DNA of 64,000 nt from Anaerostipes sp. (lineage in GTDB: Bacteria; Bacillota; Clostridia; Lachnospirales; Lachnospiraceae). Below are positions 32,932 through 42,314 of the stretch, in pieces (position 1 is the first letter of the stretch; each line of letters opens with the position of its first letter). The stretch is from the NCBI RefSeq assembly GCF_018381315.1, contig NZ_JAGZSD010000008.1, positions 1 through 64,000 on the forward strand, given 5' to 3'. The notes beneath the pieces were generated by a model. That model did not search any database, had not been told where the DNA came from, and saw only the letters and a program-made list of their open reading frames with translations. The translations under genes and the position numbers were made by a program.

Positions 32932-35037
32932 TTAATAAATTCTCACAGTATAACTCACTTTATATTTGCCGCAGTATGCAGTTATCTTAACCTTGCCCTT
33001 TTTCTTTTTCGCCTTAAATTTTCCGCTGGTCTTTCCGATGGATGCCAGCTTTTTATTGCTGACTTTCCATTTCACTTTTCCGGACACACCGTATTTTTTT
33101 ACTTTAAACGTATATGATTTCTTTTTCTTGATCTTTGCTTTTTTCTTAGAAAATGCCAGACGCTTATTGCTGACTTTAACCTTACATTTCAGGTTATAAC
33201 TTCTACCCTGTTGTGTTACTTTTGCCGTAATAACAGCAGTTCCGGCCTTTTTAGCAGTTACTTTACCTGAGGAATTCACAGCGGCCACTGACTTTTTAGA
33301 ACTTGAAAACGCAACCTTTGCACCTTTTACTTTATTTTTTACTGTGACACTTGATTTATTGCCTTTATAGATATCCAAAGAATACTTTGAAAGATAAGGT
33401 TTAGTGTAGGTTACATTTGGTTTTGCTGTCGTGGTCGGTTTCGGCTGAGAAGCAGATGTAGCTGCAGGTGATGTTGGTTTTGGTGTGACCGCAGGAACAT
33501 TGGTGTCATTCTTCTGAACTTCCTTTTTTGTTGTTGCCTTTATAGAAAAGTTACACAAACGATCTTTTTTTGATTCGTCTCCCAAACCGTTATTAAGTTC
33601 TGGCAAATCATAAATATCTATTATGTTTCCTTCTGATCTGCTTGCAGCAAAGCTCTGTTTTGGTTTAATAACTCCTTTATAATAACATTCGATCTCGCCG
33701 TCATCATTTTCAAAATATTGTGTATGTTCTGCACCAATACTTACCTCTTGTCCTGCTGTTTTGCTTTTCAGTTCAACTATAACCGCATTTTTTCCTGAAA
33801 CACTAAGGGGAGATATTTTCTTTGTTATATAACCCGCAAATGGTACATCCTCTTTATTAGATATACTCTTTTTCTCCGCCAAAACAGGAGTTCCTCTGTC
33901 ATTTACCGGTGCAATAAACAGTTGATATTCAGCATTTGCATTCTCTGTAAAAAATGTAACTGATTCCAGCACTTCACTTTTCCCAAACTCAAAAACATTG
34001 ATAAAATAACCATCTTCCAGCCCGGTAAACTGGGCAGAATCAACTGTGCCAAACTCATCCCATTGATATAATTTTTCATTTTGATCATATGTCTTATAGT
34101 TTCTGATTGTATAATCAGGCAGAATAGAAGTATCTTCATAAGAAACCCAATAGTATCCTCTGTCACCGCTCATGGTTCCCCAGCTGTTCTTTATCAGCCA
34201 TGCTCCGTTCCCAGCTGGCATCTCTTTAAAAGTGCTTTTAGAATAATTATCGTCCCATCCCACAATCTCAACTTCATGATTCTGTACGGCATCCTCTTCT
34301 GTACAGTAGTAAGAACTTCCAGTTAAATATTTCGCACCATTTCTCCAATAAATCCCTGTCCCTACTGCTCCATTATTAATAACAGCCTGTTTAATCCCGG
34401 CCTTATCGTTTGGATTTAAAAACTGTATGTCTGTGGCCTGATATAACTTTGGTGCAGTGTTCAAATTACCCGGTGGATTCTCATCTGCAAAATTAAACAC
34501 AAAATTCTTGAACGGAATATCCCTTTCTGACTTGGGTCCAAAACCGGAAGCATAATATCCTGCCGACATCCATTCATTCCCACCATTATCATTAGTAGTG
34601 TTATTGATATATCCTGTACCTGTCAGGCCATTCATTGTCCAAAGCATATGCTGTTCCGACAGGTCTGTATCATTCCCTGAACTTGTCTTTACTTTTGATT
34701 CAAATAATCCGCTCCCTGCAAAAGTCCAGCAGGCTCCCACATTTCCCTGATCTTTCACAGAAGTCATATGGCCTTGTTCTCTGCCGTCATATTTTGATGG
34801 TAATACTGCACTTCGTTTCCGTCCAAGAGAAGTTCCTGTAATCGATACTTCTGCTTTTGACGGCGGCTGCCGATATCCATATTCTGAATCCTTTTCCCCA
34901 AAATGTTCGTTTCGCTTTCCTGTCTCTGCTGACAGTGCAGGTTCTGTTTCTGCTTTGATAACCGAAGGCTGGAACGTCATTGTAAAACAGATACAGAACA
35001 CCGCTATAAAACTAATTCCCCGTTTTAATCTCTTCAA
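32932..35037 (-). CDS. Secreted papain-like (C1) cysteine protease with Big-type repeats
   Basis: A 701-residue secreted protein. Signal peptide 1-29. The peptidase C1 domain spans about 80-310, with the oxyanion Gln97 and Cys103 (VKDQGNVGACWTFAG), His254 (NHEVEIVGW) and Asn284 (IKNSWG) all present. A lectin-like middle domain follows (about 320-470, GYFINVFEFG..). A Pro/Thr linker (TPKPTSPAATSASQPKPTTT) leads to Lys-rich Ig-like Big_2-type repeats (SSKKSVAAVNSSGKVTAKKAG; SNKKLASIGKTSGKFKAKK). No wall anchor is seen; the basic C-terminus may bind the surface electrostatically. Likely a host- or diet-protein-degrading enzyme. Monocistronic. Confidence 0.87.
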   Translation of the reverse strand: MKRLKRGISFIAVFCICFTMTFQPSVIKAETEPALSAETGKRNEHFGEKDSEYGYRQPPSKAEVSITGTSLGRKRSAVLPSKYDGREQGHMTSVKDQGNVGACWTFAGSGLFESKVKTSSGNDTDLSEQHMLWTMNGLTGTGYINNTTNDNGGNEWMSAGYYASGFGPKSERDIPFKNFVFNFADENPPGNLNTAPKLYQATDIQFLNPNDKAGIKQAVINNGAVGTGIYWRNGAKYLTGSSYYCTEEDAVQNHEVEIVGWDDNYSKSTFKEMPAGNGAWLIKNSWGTMSGDRGYYWVSYEDTSILPDYTIRNYKTYDQNEKLYQWDEFGTVDSAQFTGLEDGYFINVFEFGKSEVLESVTFFTENANAEYQLFIAPVNDRGTPVLAEKKSISNKEDVPFAGYITKKISPLSVSGKNAVIVELKSKTAGQEVSIGAEHTQYFENDDGEIECYYKGVIKPKQSFAASRSEGNIIDIYDLPELNNGLGDESKKDRLCNFSIKATTKKEVQKNDTNVPAVTPKPTSPAATSASQPKPTTTAKPNVTYTKPYLSKYSLDIYKGNKSSVTVKNKVKGAKVAFSSSKKSVAAVNSSGKVTAKKAGTAVITAKVTQQGRSYNLKCKVKVSNKRLAFSKKKAKIKKKKSYTFKVKKYGVSGKVKWKVSNKKLASIGKTSGKFKAKKKKGKVKITAYCGKYKVSYTVRIY

Positions 35038-35138
35038 TATTACTCCCCTTTACATAGTATTCTTTGTCCCTTTGTCCTTTACTATATAAGAGCTGATTTT
35101 TCCAGTAATAGTTAGAATCTTTTCTTCTTGTTTATACA

Positions 35139-36794
35139 TCAAGTCTCAAAGCAGCTTCCCCCAATAAATTCTCTGAGAAGAGAGGTCTTCGGTATATCTT
35201 CGCTTTTGACATTTAAAAAATAATCTAAAAATTTCAGCAGACGTTTGGACTCCTGATATTCCGGACATCCGGGGCTGATCTGAAATAAAAGAGGTTCCGC
35301 ATATTGTTTTAACACCGCCAGCTCATAGATCTGGGCGGAGTTAAACATAATATCCGCCTCTTCCTGATAAGGGAAAATATTCAGTTCTTCTCCCCGGCGT
35401 ACAGATTCCCAGCGCCCGATGGTCGTTTTGGCATCCATCCCCCTGTGTCTGGCGTCCCTTACGATCCTGCGGAGCAAACGTCCGTCTGAACTTGGAATCC
35501 GGTTGTGTTCGTCAATATTGATCTGACTCAGTGCACTAACATAAATCTTATATTTATCCTGCTCTGATATTTCACTGGACAGCATCCCATTGAGTCCATG
35601 AATTCCCTCGATAACCAGAACGTCATCCGGCCCGATCTTTTTATAATTCCCTTTATATTCCCGCTTTCCGGAAATAAAATTATAAGTTGGAAGCTGTACC
35701 TGTTTTCCCGCCAGCAGACAGTTGATATCCTCATTAAACAGTTCCAGATCGAGTGAAGCAATGGTTTCAAAATTGTAATTGCCCTCCTCATCCCTCGGAG
35801 ACAGTTCCCGGTCTAAGAAATAATCATCCAGAGAAATCGGATGGGGCGTAAGTCCATCAATCTGAAGCTGTATGGCAAGCCTGTGGGAAAAAGTAGTCTT
35901 TCCGGAAGAAGACGGCCCGGCAATCAATACCACCTTCTTGCCGTCATCTACAATCTTTGTGGCAATGTCCGCAAGCAGTTTCTCCTGCAGTGCTTCCTGT
36001 ACAAGAATCAAGTTATTGATATCTCCGTTTGTGATCTCCTCATTGAGCTTTCCAACCGTATCCACCCGCATCAGCTTGCTCCAGGACCTGGACCGCTGCA
36101 TAACATGGAAAAGCTTTGGCTGCGGCGTAAAACGTGAGACTGCATGGAGATGATCCCGTCTCGGAATCTGCAGAACAATTCCTCCCTGATATGCGTCCAC
36201 ATAAAAATCCTGAATATACCCTGTACTCGGAGCCATATATCCGTAGAAATAATTTTCATATCCATCCAGAGAGTACACATTGGTCCTTGAAACTCTCCTG
36301 AACCGGAAAAGCCTTACCTTTTCCTTCATTCCCTGCTTTGCAAACCTTCTCCTTGCTTCAAACGTATTGTAGGAAATCTTTTCAATCTTCAAATCACGGC
36401 TGACCAGATCCCGCATTTTTTCCTGAATTTTTTTTGCCAGGTCATCATCAACCAGCAGATCATCCTGTGCAAATTCGCAGAATGTACTGTTGCCGATGGA
36501 ATAATTCATCGTGATCCTGTTGGTGGATCCTTCTCCGAGAACTTCTTCGCACGCTTTCAAGAAAACAAAATTTACCGTTCTTTTATATGTCATATACCCG
36601 GTCTGTTCCTTGTTGGTGACAAACCGGATCTCGCAGTCCTCATCTATTGTGTGGTATAATTCCCTCAGTTTTTCTCCTGTATAGGCAAGCAGGATCACAG
36701 GTGCTCCCGGTCGCTGAAAACGTTTTGCAATGTCTTCAAGCGTGGTGCCCTCTTTTACACTGATCTCTGCTCCTTCTGCTGTCACATGCAACAT
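35139..36794 (-). CDS. TGS-domain uridine kinase-like nucleoside kinase
   Basis: A 551-residue protein. Residues 1-60 are a TGS domain (GTTLEDIAKRF). Residues 60-250 resemble the threonyl-tRNA-synthetase additional domain. The C-terminal 280 residues are a uridine-kinase fold with P-loop GPSSSGKTTFSHRL and DDYFLDRE. This fusion is common in clostridia; its substrate is not firmly known. The start MLHVTAEG at 36794 is preferred since AGGAG lies upstream; two ATGs four codons earlier overlap the ribosome site. It is the last gene of a run with nif3, trmK and rpoD. Confidence 0.85.
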   Translation of the reverse strand: MLHVTAEGAEISVKEGTTLEDIAKRFQRPGAPVILLAYTGEKLRELYHTIDEDCEIRFVTNKEQTGYMTYKRTVNFVFLKACEEVLGEGSTNRITMNYSIGNSTFCEFAQDDLLVDDDLAKKIQEKMRDLVSRDLKIEKISYNTFEARRRFAKQGMKEKVRLFRFRRVSRTNVYSLDGYENYFYGYMAPSTGYIQDFYVDAYQGGIVLQIPRRDHLHAVSRFTPQPKLFHVMQRSRSWSKLMRVDTVGKLNEEITNGDINNLILVQEALQEKLLADIATKIVDDGKKVVLIAGPSSSGKTTFSHRLAIQLQIDGLTPHPISLDDYFLDRELSPRDEEGNYNFETIASLDLELFNEDINCLLAGKQVQLPTYNFISGKREYKGNYKKIGPDDVLVIEGIHGLNGMLSSEISEQDKYKIYVSALSQINIDEHNRIPSSDGRLLRRIVRDARHRGMDAKTTIGRWESVRRGEELNIFPYQEEADIMFNSAQIYELAVLKQYAEPLLFQISPGCPEYQESKRLLKFLDYFLNVKSEDIPKTSLLREFIGGSCFET

Positions 36795-36818
36795 TCTGTG
36801 CATCATCTCCTCTCTGGT

Positions 36819-37601
36819 CTATTTTACGTCAAACGGACACTTTGTATGTCTTAAGATTATTTCACATTCTGGTATATGTTTCTGAAGATAATCTCCCATA
36901 AAATCAACAAAGATCTTTTCCAGTCCGTGATGTCCTGCATCTATGACCGTAATGCCCAGATCCAGGGCATCCAATCCCTCATGGTGCCCTATATCTCCGG
37001 TGAGAAACAAATCAGCCCGGGCATCGGATACTGCTTTTTCCATGTGCCGTCCGGACCCCGGCACTGCCGCAATCCTTTGGATCTCTTTTTCCCCATCTCC
37101 AAACAACAGCACATGCTTGAGATCAAAAGCCTTTTTTACCAGGTCTGCAAAGCTGTCTGCAGAGATCGGACGGTCAAGTTCAGAAACTGTTCCTATTCCC
37201 ATAGGTACACCATCTTGTGTACAAGTGACCTCCACCGGGGCAAGGCTTTCAAGTCCCAGTGCTTCGCATACAATCTTTCCCATATGGACAACATCAAAAT
37301 TCGTATGCATGGCATAGCAGCTGACGCCGTTCTCCAGCAGGGAAAGCAGCTTGGCCGGTGTTCCTGCATCAACGGTGATGCTTTTTAACGGTGAAAAAAT
37401 GAGAGGGTGGTGGGTCAGCAGAAAGTCCACATTTTGGCTGACTGCTTCTTCCACCACCCCATTGTCTGCATCCAATGCGACCATGATCTTCTTAATTTCT
37501 CTGTCTCTGCGTCCCGCAAGAAGCCCTACATTGTCCCATTCCATAGCATAATCTGCCGGCACATAAGCTTCTAATATTTCAATCAGTTCACTGCATTTCA
37601 T
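36819..37601 (-). CDS. Nif3-like dinuclear metal centre protein
   Basis: A 260-residue Nif3/YqfO-type protein. Metal ligands are visible in LLTHHPLIF, AMHTNFD and the C-terminal DAGHHGLEK. The family forms toroidal hexamers with a two-metal site; the activity is debated (GTP cyclohydrolase-like and iron roles have been proposed). It overlaps trmK by 14 bases, an association conserved in Firmicutes. Confidence 0.9.
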   Translation of the reverse strand: MKCSELIEILEAYVPADYAMEWDNVGLLAGRRDREIKKIMVALDADNGVVEEAVSQNVDFLLTHHPLIFSPLKSITVDAGTPAKLLSLLENGVSCYAMHTNFDVVHMGKIVCEALGLESLAPVEVTCTQDGVPMGIGTVSELDRPISADSFADLVKKAFDLKHVLLFGDGEKEIQRIAAVPGSGRHMEKAVSDARADLFLTGDIGHHEGLDALDLGITVIDAGHHGLEKIFVDFMGDYLQKHIPECEIILRHTKCPFDVK

Positions 37602-38283
37602 AATTCTTCAGTGCCTCCTCTATTTCCTCCAGGGCATGGGATAATTCTTCTGCCCTGCATCTCAGAGTTTCTGAGTCCTTTCCATGAAAAGATATAAGGA
37701 TTTTTTGTATATCTTCTTTTTCTTTTAACAGGTATTCCTTCATACATGGATCCTTTGATGAAGGCAGACAGTTACCGTAAGTATACTGCCAGGGAAACTG
37801 ATATGCCTCCCTGCCTTTGACTGCCTTTATCACAATATAATACTTTCCGTCTTCCTTAACCAATGCTTCTTTTTCGATGGCAAATCCATGTCTGTGAAGA
37901 AACTTCCGCACCTTTTCCCAATGGGACTGGGGAGAAAGGACAAGCTCCGCCACACTGCCCAGCTTGTCTTCCCCGCGTATCAGGATCTGTTCCATCAGAT
38001 CCCCGCCCATACCGGCAATGACCGCACTGTCTGCATCGTCAGGAAGCGCTCCCATGCCGTCAGAAAGGATGCACTCAATCTGTCCGTCCAGTCCTTCTTT
38101 TTTTATATTCTGTCTTGCCCTCTCAAGGGGCCCCCGGTTGACATCCATGGCATATGCCCGGTCAGAAATCCCGCTGGATGTCAGGTAAATCGGTATGTAT
38201 CCATGATCTGTCCCGATATCGGCGACATACATCCCTTCGGATACAAAAGAAGCAATTGTTTTTAACCGTATTGACAGCTCCAT
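37588..38283 (-). CDS. trmK: tRNA (adenine(22)-N1)-methyltransferase
   Basis: A 231-residue SAM methyltransferase of the TrmK/YqfN family. The SAM motif is VADIGTDHGYIPIYL, followed by AYAMDVNRGPLERA, and the catalytic region is VIAGMGGDLMEQIL. The C-terminal helical part suits tRNA contact. It modifies A22 in the D-loop. It lies 11 bases after rpoD and overlaps nif3. Confidence 0.92.
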   Translation of the reverse strand: MELSIRLKTIASFVSEGMYVADIGTDHGYIPIYLTSSGISDRAYAMDVNRGPLERARQNIKKEGLDGQIECILSDGMGALPDDADSAVIAGMGGDLMEQILIRGEDKLGSVAELVLSPQSHWEKVRKFLHRHGFAIEKEALVKEDGKYYIVIKAVKGREAYQFPWQYTYGNCLPSSKDPCMKEYLLKEKEDIQKILISFHGKDSETLRCRAEELSHALEEIEEALKNYEMQ

Positions 38284-38294
38284 AATTCACCCAA

Positions 38295-39389
38295 TTAATC
38301 CAGATAATCTTTCAGTTTTCTGCTGCGGCTCGGATGTCTTAGCTTTCTCAAAGCCTTGGCTTCGATCTGCCTGATTCTCTCTCTTGTGACATTAAACTCT
38401 TTTCCTACTTCTTCCAGCGTCCTTGCACGGCTGTCATCCAAACCGAAACGCAGTCTTAACACCTTCTGCTCTCTCTCTGTCAAAGTTCCCAGAACTTCGC
38501 TCAGCTGCTCTTTGAGCAGAGTAAATGCCGCCGCATCTGCCGGCACCGGTACATTATCGTCCTGTATAAAGTCTCCAAGATGGCTGTCCTCTTCCTCACC
38601 AATCGGAGTCTCTAAAGAAACCGGCTCCTGGGAAATCTTTAAAATCTCCCGTACCCGGTCAACAGGGATATCCATCTCCTCTGCAATCTCTTCCGGAAGC
38701 GGTTCCCGTCCGAGTTCCTGCAAAAGCTGTCTGGATACTCGGATCAGCTTGTTGATGGTCTCCACCATATGCACAGGGATACGAATTGTTCTCGCCTGGT
38801 CAGCAATCGCTCTGGTGATTGCCTGGCGGATCCACCAAGTGGCATACGTACTGAATTTATATCCTTTTCTGTAATCAAACTTCTCTACTGCTTTGATCAG
38901 GCCGAGATTTCCCTCCTGAATCAGATCCAGAAACAGCATTCCCCGTCCTACATAACGCTTTGCAATACTGACAACGAGACGCAGATTGGCTTCTGCCAGC
39001 TTCTTCTTTGCTTCCTCGTCTCCTTCTTCCATCCTCTGGGCCAGACGGATCTCCTCATCGGCACTGAGCAGCGGTACTTTTCCGATTTCCTTTAAGTACA
39101 TGCGCACAGGGTCTTCGATGCTGACGCCGTCCGGGATGGTCAGGTCCGCTTCTTCTTCAATCTCTTCTTTGATCTCCAGATCTTCGTCTTCGTCTCCCTC
39201 CGGAATCGTAAGCACATCAATCCCATTTTGTTCCAGGTAATCAAAAATCGCCTCCATCATATCAGATGTCAGCTTAAAATCTTTGAAATATGTTTCTATC
39301 TGTGCATACTCCAAGAAATTTTTATTTTTCTTCCCCAGTTCTACTAAACCTGCCAGCTTCTCGCTGAATTGTAACATTGTGTCGTCCAT
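38295..39389 (-). CDS. rpoD: RNA polymerase primary sigma factor (sigma A)
   Basis: A 364-residue housekeeping sigma factor. Region 1.1 is at the N-terminus, an acidic stretch at about 75-95, region 1.2 is DPVRMYLKEIG, and region 2 is GRGMLFLDLIQEGNLGLIKAV with YKFSTYATWWIRQAI. Region 3 is LGREPLPEEIAEEM and region 4 LRLRFGLDDSRARTLEEVG with NVTRERIRQIEAKALRKL. The start MDDTML at 39389 has GGAAGGAAATCA upstream. It follows dnaG, the classical macromolecular-synthesis arrangement. Confidence 0.97.
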   Translation of the reverse strand: MDDTMLQFSEKLAGLVELGKKNKNFLEYAQIETYFKDFKLTSDMMEAIFDYLEQNGIDVLTIPEGDEDEDLEIKEEIEEEADLTIPDGVSIEDPVRMYLKEIGKVPLLSADEEIRLAQRMEEGDEEAKKKLAEANLRLVVSIAKRYVGRGMLFLDLIQEGNLGLIKAVEKFDYRKGYKFSTYATWWIRQAITRAIADQARTIRIPVHMVETINKLIRVSRQLLQELGREPLPEEIAEEMDIPVDRVREILKISQEPVSLETPIGEEEDSHLGDFIQDDNVPVPADAAAFTLLKEQLSEVLGTLTEREQKVLRLRFGLDDSRARTLEEVGKEFNVTRERIRQIEAKALRKLRHPSRSRKLKDYLD

Positions 39390-39423
39390 TGATTTCCTTC
39401 CTCTCATACCTATTTTAACCAAC

Positions 39424-41181
39424 CTAAATCGAAATATGCAGCTTTGCAAGGCTGCCCTTTTCCTGGATCAGCTCCTGCCATTTCATAATGTCGTTGGATT
39501 CATTCATCTTGTGTTCAATGCTGTCTTCCTTTACTTTGCGGACAATGTCGGTCAGTGCCTTGTCATTGTCCTCCGGCAGCGGCTTCAGTTTCAGCGTAGT
39601 GTTGAACAGTTCCGCGATCTTCTTCTGATCTTCCATGTCCACATACTGGTTCAGAATCTTTGCCGGCGTAACCTTTCCATCCTGCTCATATTCCTGAAAC
39701 AGCAGTAAAGCAACACCGTGGTAAATCGGCTCAATAAAGTCATCCGGCCCGATGATGCCCCGGAGCTTCTCAAACAGCACAGGCTCATTGACCAGCCATG
39801 TGAGCAGAAGCTTCTGCGGCTCCAGTTTCTTTTCTTCTTTTTTGAATTCAGCCGGCTTCCGTTCCGGCTCTTTCGGCTTTTCCCGGACATATCCGCTGGT
39901 GCCGTAGTATTCAACAAGATCCTTCAGTTCCTTTACTCCCATGAAATATTCCCGGGATACAGCCTCGCAGTAATTACTGCGCTCCAGCGGCTCTCTTATG
40001 GAAGACAAGAGCTTGGCCGCCTCGTGCTGAAACTTTGTCTTTTCCTCCGGATCGTCCTGATTGTACTTTTCTGCCGCTACAGAAACCTGAAACATAAAAC
40101 TGCTCCGGGCTTTTTGGATACGCTTCGTAAGCTCTTCGCTTCCCAGCCCCTTGATAAACTCATCCGGATCTTTATATGGATTTAAGTCAAGAACCCGAAC
40201 GGTAAGTCCGGCACCCTTTAAGATCGGTATCGCCCTGAGAATGGCCCTCTGTCCGGCTTCATCGCTGTCAAAGGAGAGTATGGCTTCATCGGTATAGCGT
40301 TTCAGCAGCATCCCATGCCCTTCCGTAAATGCGGTTCCCAGCGCCGCCACCGCATTGGTGAAACCAGCCTGGTGCATGGTGATAACATCCATATATCCTT
40401 CGCATAGAATCATAAACTTTTCTCTTGAACTCCGTGCAAAATTCAGTCCGTAAAGATTCCGGCTTTTATCGAAGAGCTTCGTCTCTCTGGAGTTCAGATA
40501 TTTGGGGCTTCCATCGCCCATGACCCGTCCCCCGAAGCCGATGACCCGGCTGTTGACATCCTGGATCGGGAACATGACCCGGTTCCAGAACTTATCGCTG
40601 CCGCCTCTGGCCTCGTCAATGGAGACCAATGCAGAATCTTTTAAGTCTTCGTCTGAAAATCCTTTGCTCTTTAAAAAGCGGTAGAGGTCATCCTGGTAAA
40701 TATCCGCATACCCAAGGCCGAACTTCTTTATCGTCTCCTCAGTAATGCCCCGCTTTTTCAGATATGCAAGCCCTTTTTCCCCTCTTTTGCTGTGCAGGAG
40801 AATATAAAAGTAATTGGCCGCCATCTTATTCATCTCTTTTAGTTTCGCTTTGGCATCTGCCTGCTGCTTTGCCTCTGTACTGAGTTCCTCTTCGGGAAGC
40901 TCCATCCCGGCCCGTTCCGCCAGGTAGCGCACGGCTTCCGGAAATGTGAAGTTTTCATATTCCATAATGAAAGTAAAAACGTTGCCGCCTGCCCCGCATC
41001 CAAAACAGTAATACATCTGCTTGTCCCTGCTGACAGAAAACGACGGTGATTTCTCATTATGGAAAGGACAAAGGCCAAAATAAGAGCTGCCTTTCCGCTT
41101 CAGTGGTACATATGAAGAGATTAGATCCACGATGTCATTGCGGCTTCTGACCTCTTCAATAATGTCATCTCCGTATAACAA
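39424..41181 (-). CDS. dnaG: DNA primase
   Basis: A 585-residue primase. The N-terminal zinc finger CPFHNEKSPSFSVSRDKQ..CFGCG (CHC2 type) spans about residues 38-65. The TOPRIM segment is FMILCEGYMDVITMHQ with LSFDSDEAG. The C-terminal part is the helicase-interaction domain. The start is TTG at 41181, eight bases after AGGAGG. rpoD follows after a short gap. Confidence 0.96.
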   Translation of the reverse strand: MLYGDDIIEEVRSRNDIVDLISSYVPLKRKGSSYFGLCPFHNEKSPSFSVSRDKQMYYCFGCGAGGNVFTFIMEYENFTFPEAVRYLAERAGMELPEEELSTEAKQQADAKAKLKEMNKMAANYFYILLHSKRGEKGLAYLKKRGITEETIKKFGLGYADIYQDDLYRFLKSKGFSDEDLKDSALVSIDEARGGSDKFWNRVMFPIQDVNSRVIGFGGRVMGDGSPKYLNSRETKLFDKSRNLYGLNFARSSREKFMILCEGYMDVITMHQAGFTNAVAALGTAFTEGHGMLLKRYTDEAILSFDSDEAGQRAILRAIPILKGAGLTVRVLDLNPYKDPDEFIKGLGSEELTKRIQKARSSFMFQVSVAAEKYNQDDPEEKTKFQHEAAKLLSSIREPLERSNYCEAVSREYFMGVKELKDLVEYYGTSGYVREKPKEPERKPAEFKKEEKKLEPQKLLLTWLVNEPVLFEKLRGIIGPDDFIEPIYHGVALLLFQEYEQDGKVTPAKILNQYVDMEDQKKIAELFNTTLKLKPLPEDNDKALTDIVRKVKEDSIEHKMNESNDIMKWQELIQEKGSLAKLHISI

Positions 41182-41262
41182 CAGCCTGTCCTCCTATCTG
41201 TGTGATAAATGTCCTCTATATATATTATTCTACATAAATTGATTCATTCCTTTTTATTTTTC

Positions 41263-42270
41263 TCACTTTTCAAGCCAGAACTTCGGAATAAAGATTTCCT
41301 TGTATGTCTCAATAGCAAAATGGTCCGTCATTCCTGCAATATAATCGCAAACTGCCTGCTCTCTGGACTCTGTGACACCGATCCTCTCTCTGGAATAAAC
41401 AGGAAGCAGGTCCGTATGCAGCAGATAATATTCAAAAAGCGGCTCTATAATATGGTGCACCTTTTTTTCCTCTTTTTTTGTCTGAGGATTAAAATATACA
41501 TGGTCAAACATAAATCTCCTGAGACCAAACATCGCTGTATGCACTTCCTCAGACATAAGAATATCGTCTTTGTCCTCGCTGTGCTTTACAATATCGCAGA
41601 TGATATTGTTGATGCGCTCTCTCACGGTGTGCCCGAGCACATCTGTATACTCTGCCGGAAGATCGGACTCTTTCATAACTCCCGCACGTATAGAGTCATC
41701 AATGTCATGGTTAATATAGGCGATCTTGTCGGCCAGACGCACGATCTTTCCCTCCAGAGTGGCAGAAACACTGTGTGTGGAATGATTTTTCATCCCCTCA
41801 CGGACTTCCCAGGTAAGGTTCAGCCCCTGTCCGTTCTTTTCCAGGCATTCCACTACCCTGACACTCTGCAGATTATGGCGGAACCCTTCCGGGTTCAGTT
41901 CATTCAAAGCCCTTTCACCTGCATGGCCGAACGGTGTGTGCCCCAAATCATGGCCCAGGGCAATGGCCTCGGTGAGCAGTTCATTTAAATTCAGCGCTCT
42001 CGCTATGGTCCTGGCATTTTGAGACACTTCCAGGGTATGGGTGAGCCTGGTCCGGTAATGGTCCCCTTTCGGTGATAAAAACACCTGGGTTTTATCTTTT
42101 AAACGCCGAAAAGCCTTGCAGTGGACGATCCGGTCCCTGTCTCTCTGGAAACAGGTCCGAAGCTCGCACTCCACCTCAGGCTTTTCTCTTCCTCTTGTCT
42201 GGCTGCTCAGCGTCGCATACGGGCTTAACAGCTCCTGTTCTGTCTGTTCCTGCTTTTCTCTGATGTTCAT
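41263..42270 (-). CDS. dgt: Deoxyguanosinetriphosphate triphosphohydrolase-like protein
   Basis: A 335-residue HD-domain phosphohydrolase that splits dNTPs to nucleoside and triphosphate. The metal-binding residues appear in RLTHTLEVSQNARTIA and ALGHDLGHTPFGHAGERAL, with DDIDDSIRA (here HDIDDSIRAG) later. The C-terminal half is helical. A purine-rich GAGGTGGGG precedes the ATG. It lies just downstream of the sigma-like gene. Confidence 0.92.
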   Translation of the reverse strand: MNIREKQEQTEQELLSPYATLSSQTRGREKPEVECELRTCFQRDRDRIVHCKAFRRLKDKTQVFLSPKGDHYRTRLTHTLEVSQNARTIARALNLNELLTEAIALGHDLGHTPFGHAGERALNELNPEGFRHNLQSVRVVECLEKNGQGLNLTWEVREGMKNHSTHSVSATLEGKIVRLADKIAYINHDIDDSIRAGVMKESDLPAEYTDVLGHTVRERINNIICDIVKHSEDKDDILMSEEVHTAMFGLRRFMFDHVYFNPQTKKEEKKVHHIIEPLFEYYLLHTDLLPVYSRERIGVTESREQAVCDYIAGMTDHFAIETYKEIFIPKFWLEK

Positions 42271-42314
42271 TGCCCCACCTCTTCCTGCACATATGGGCGG
42301 CCGGAAAATCCTGC

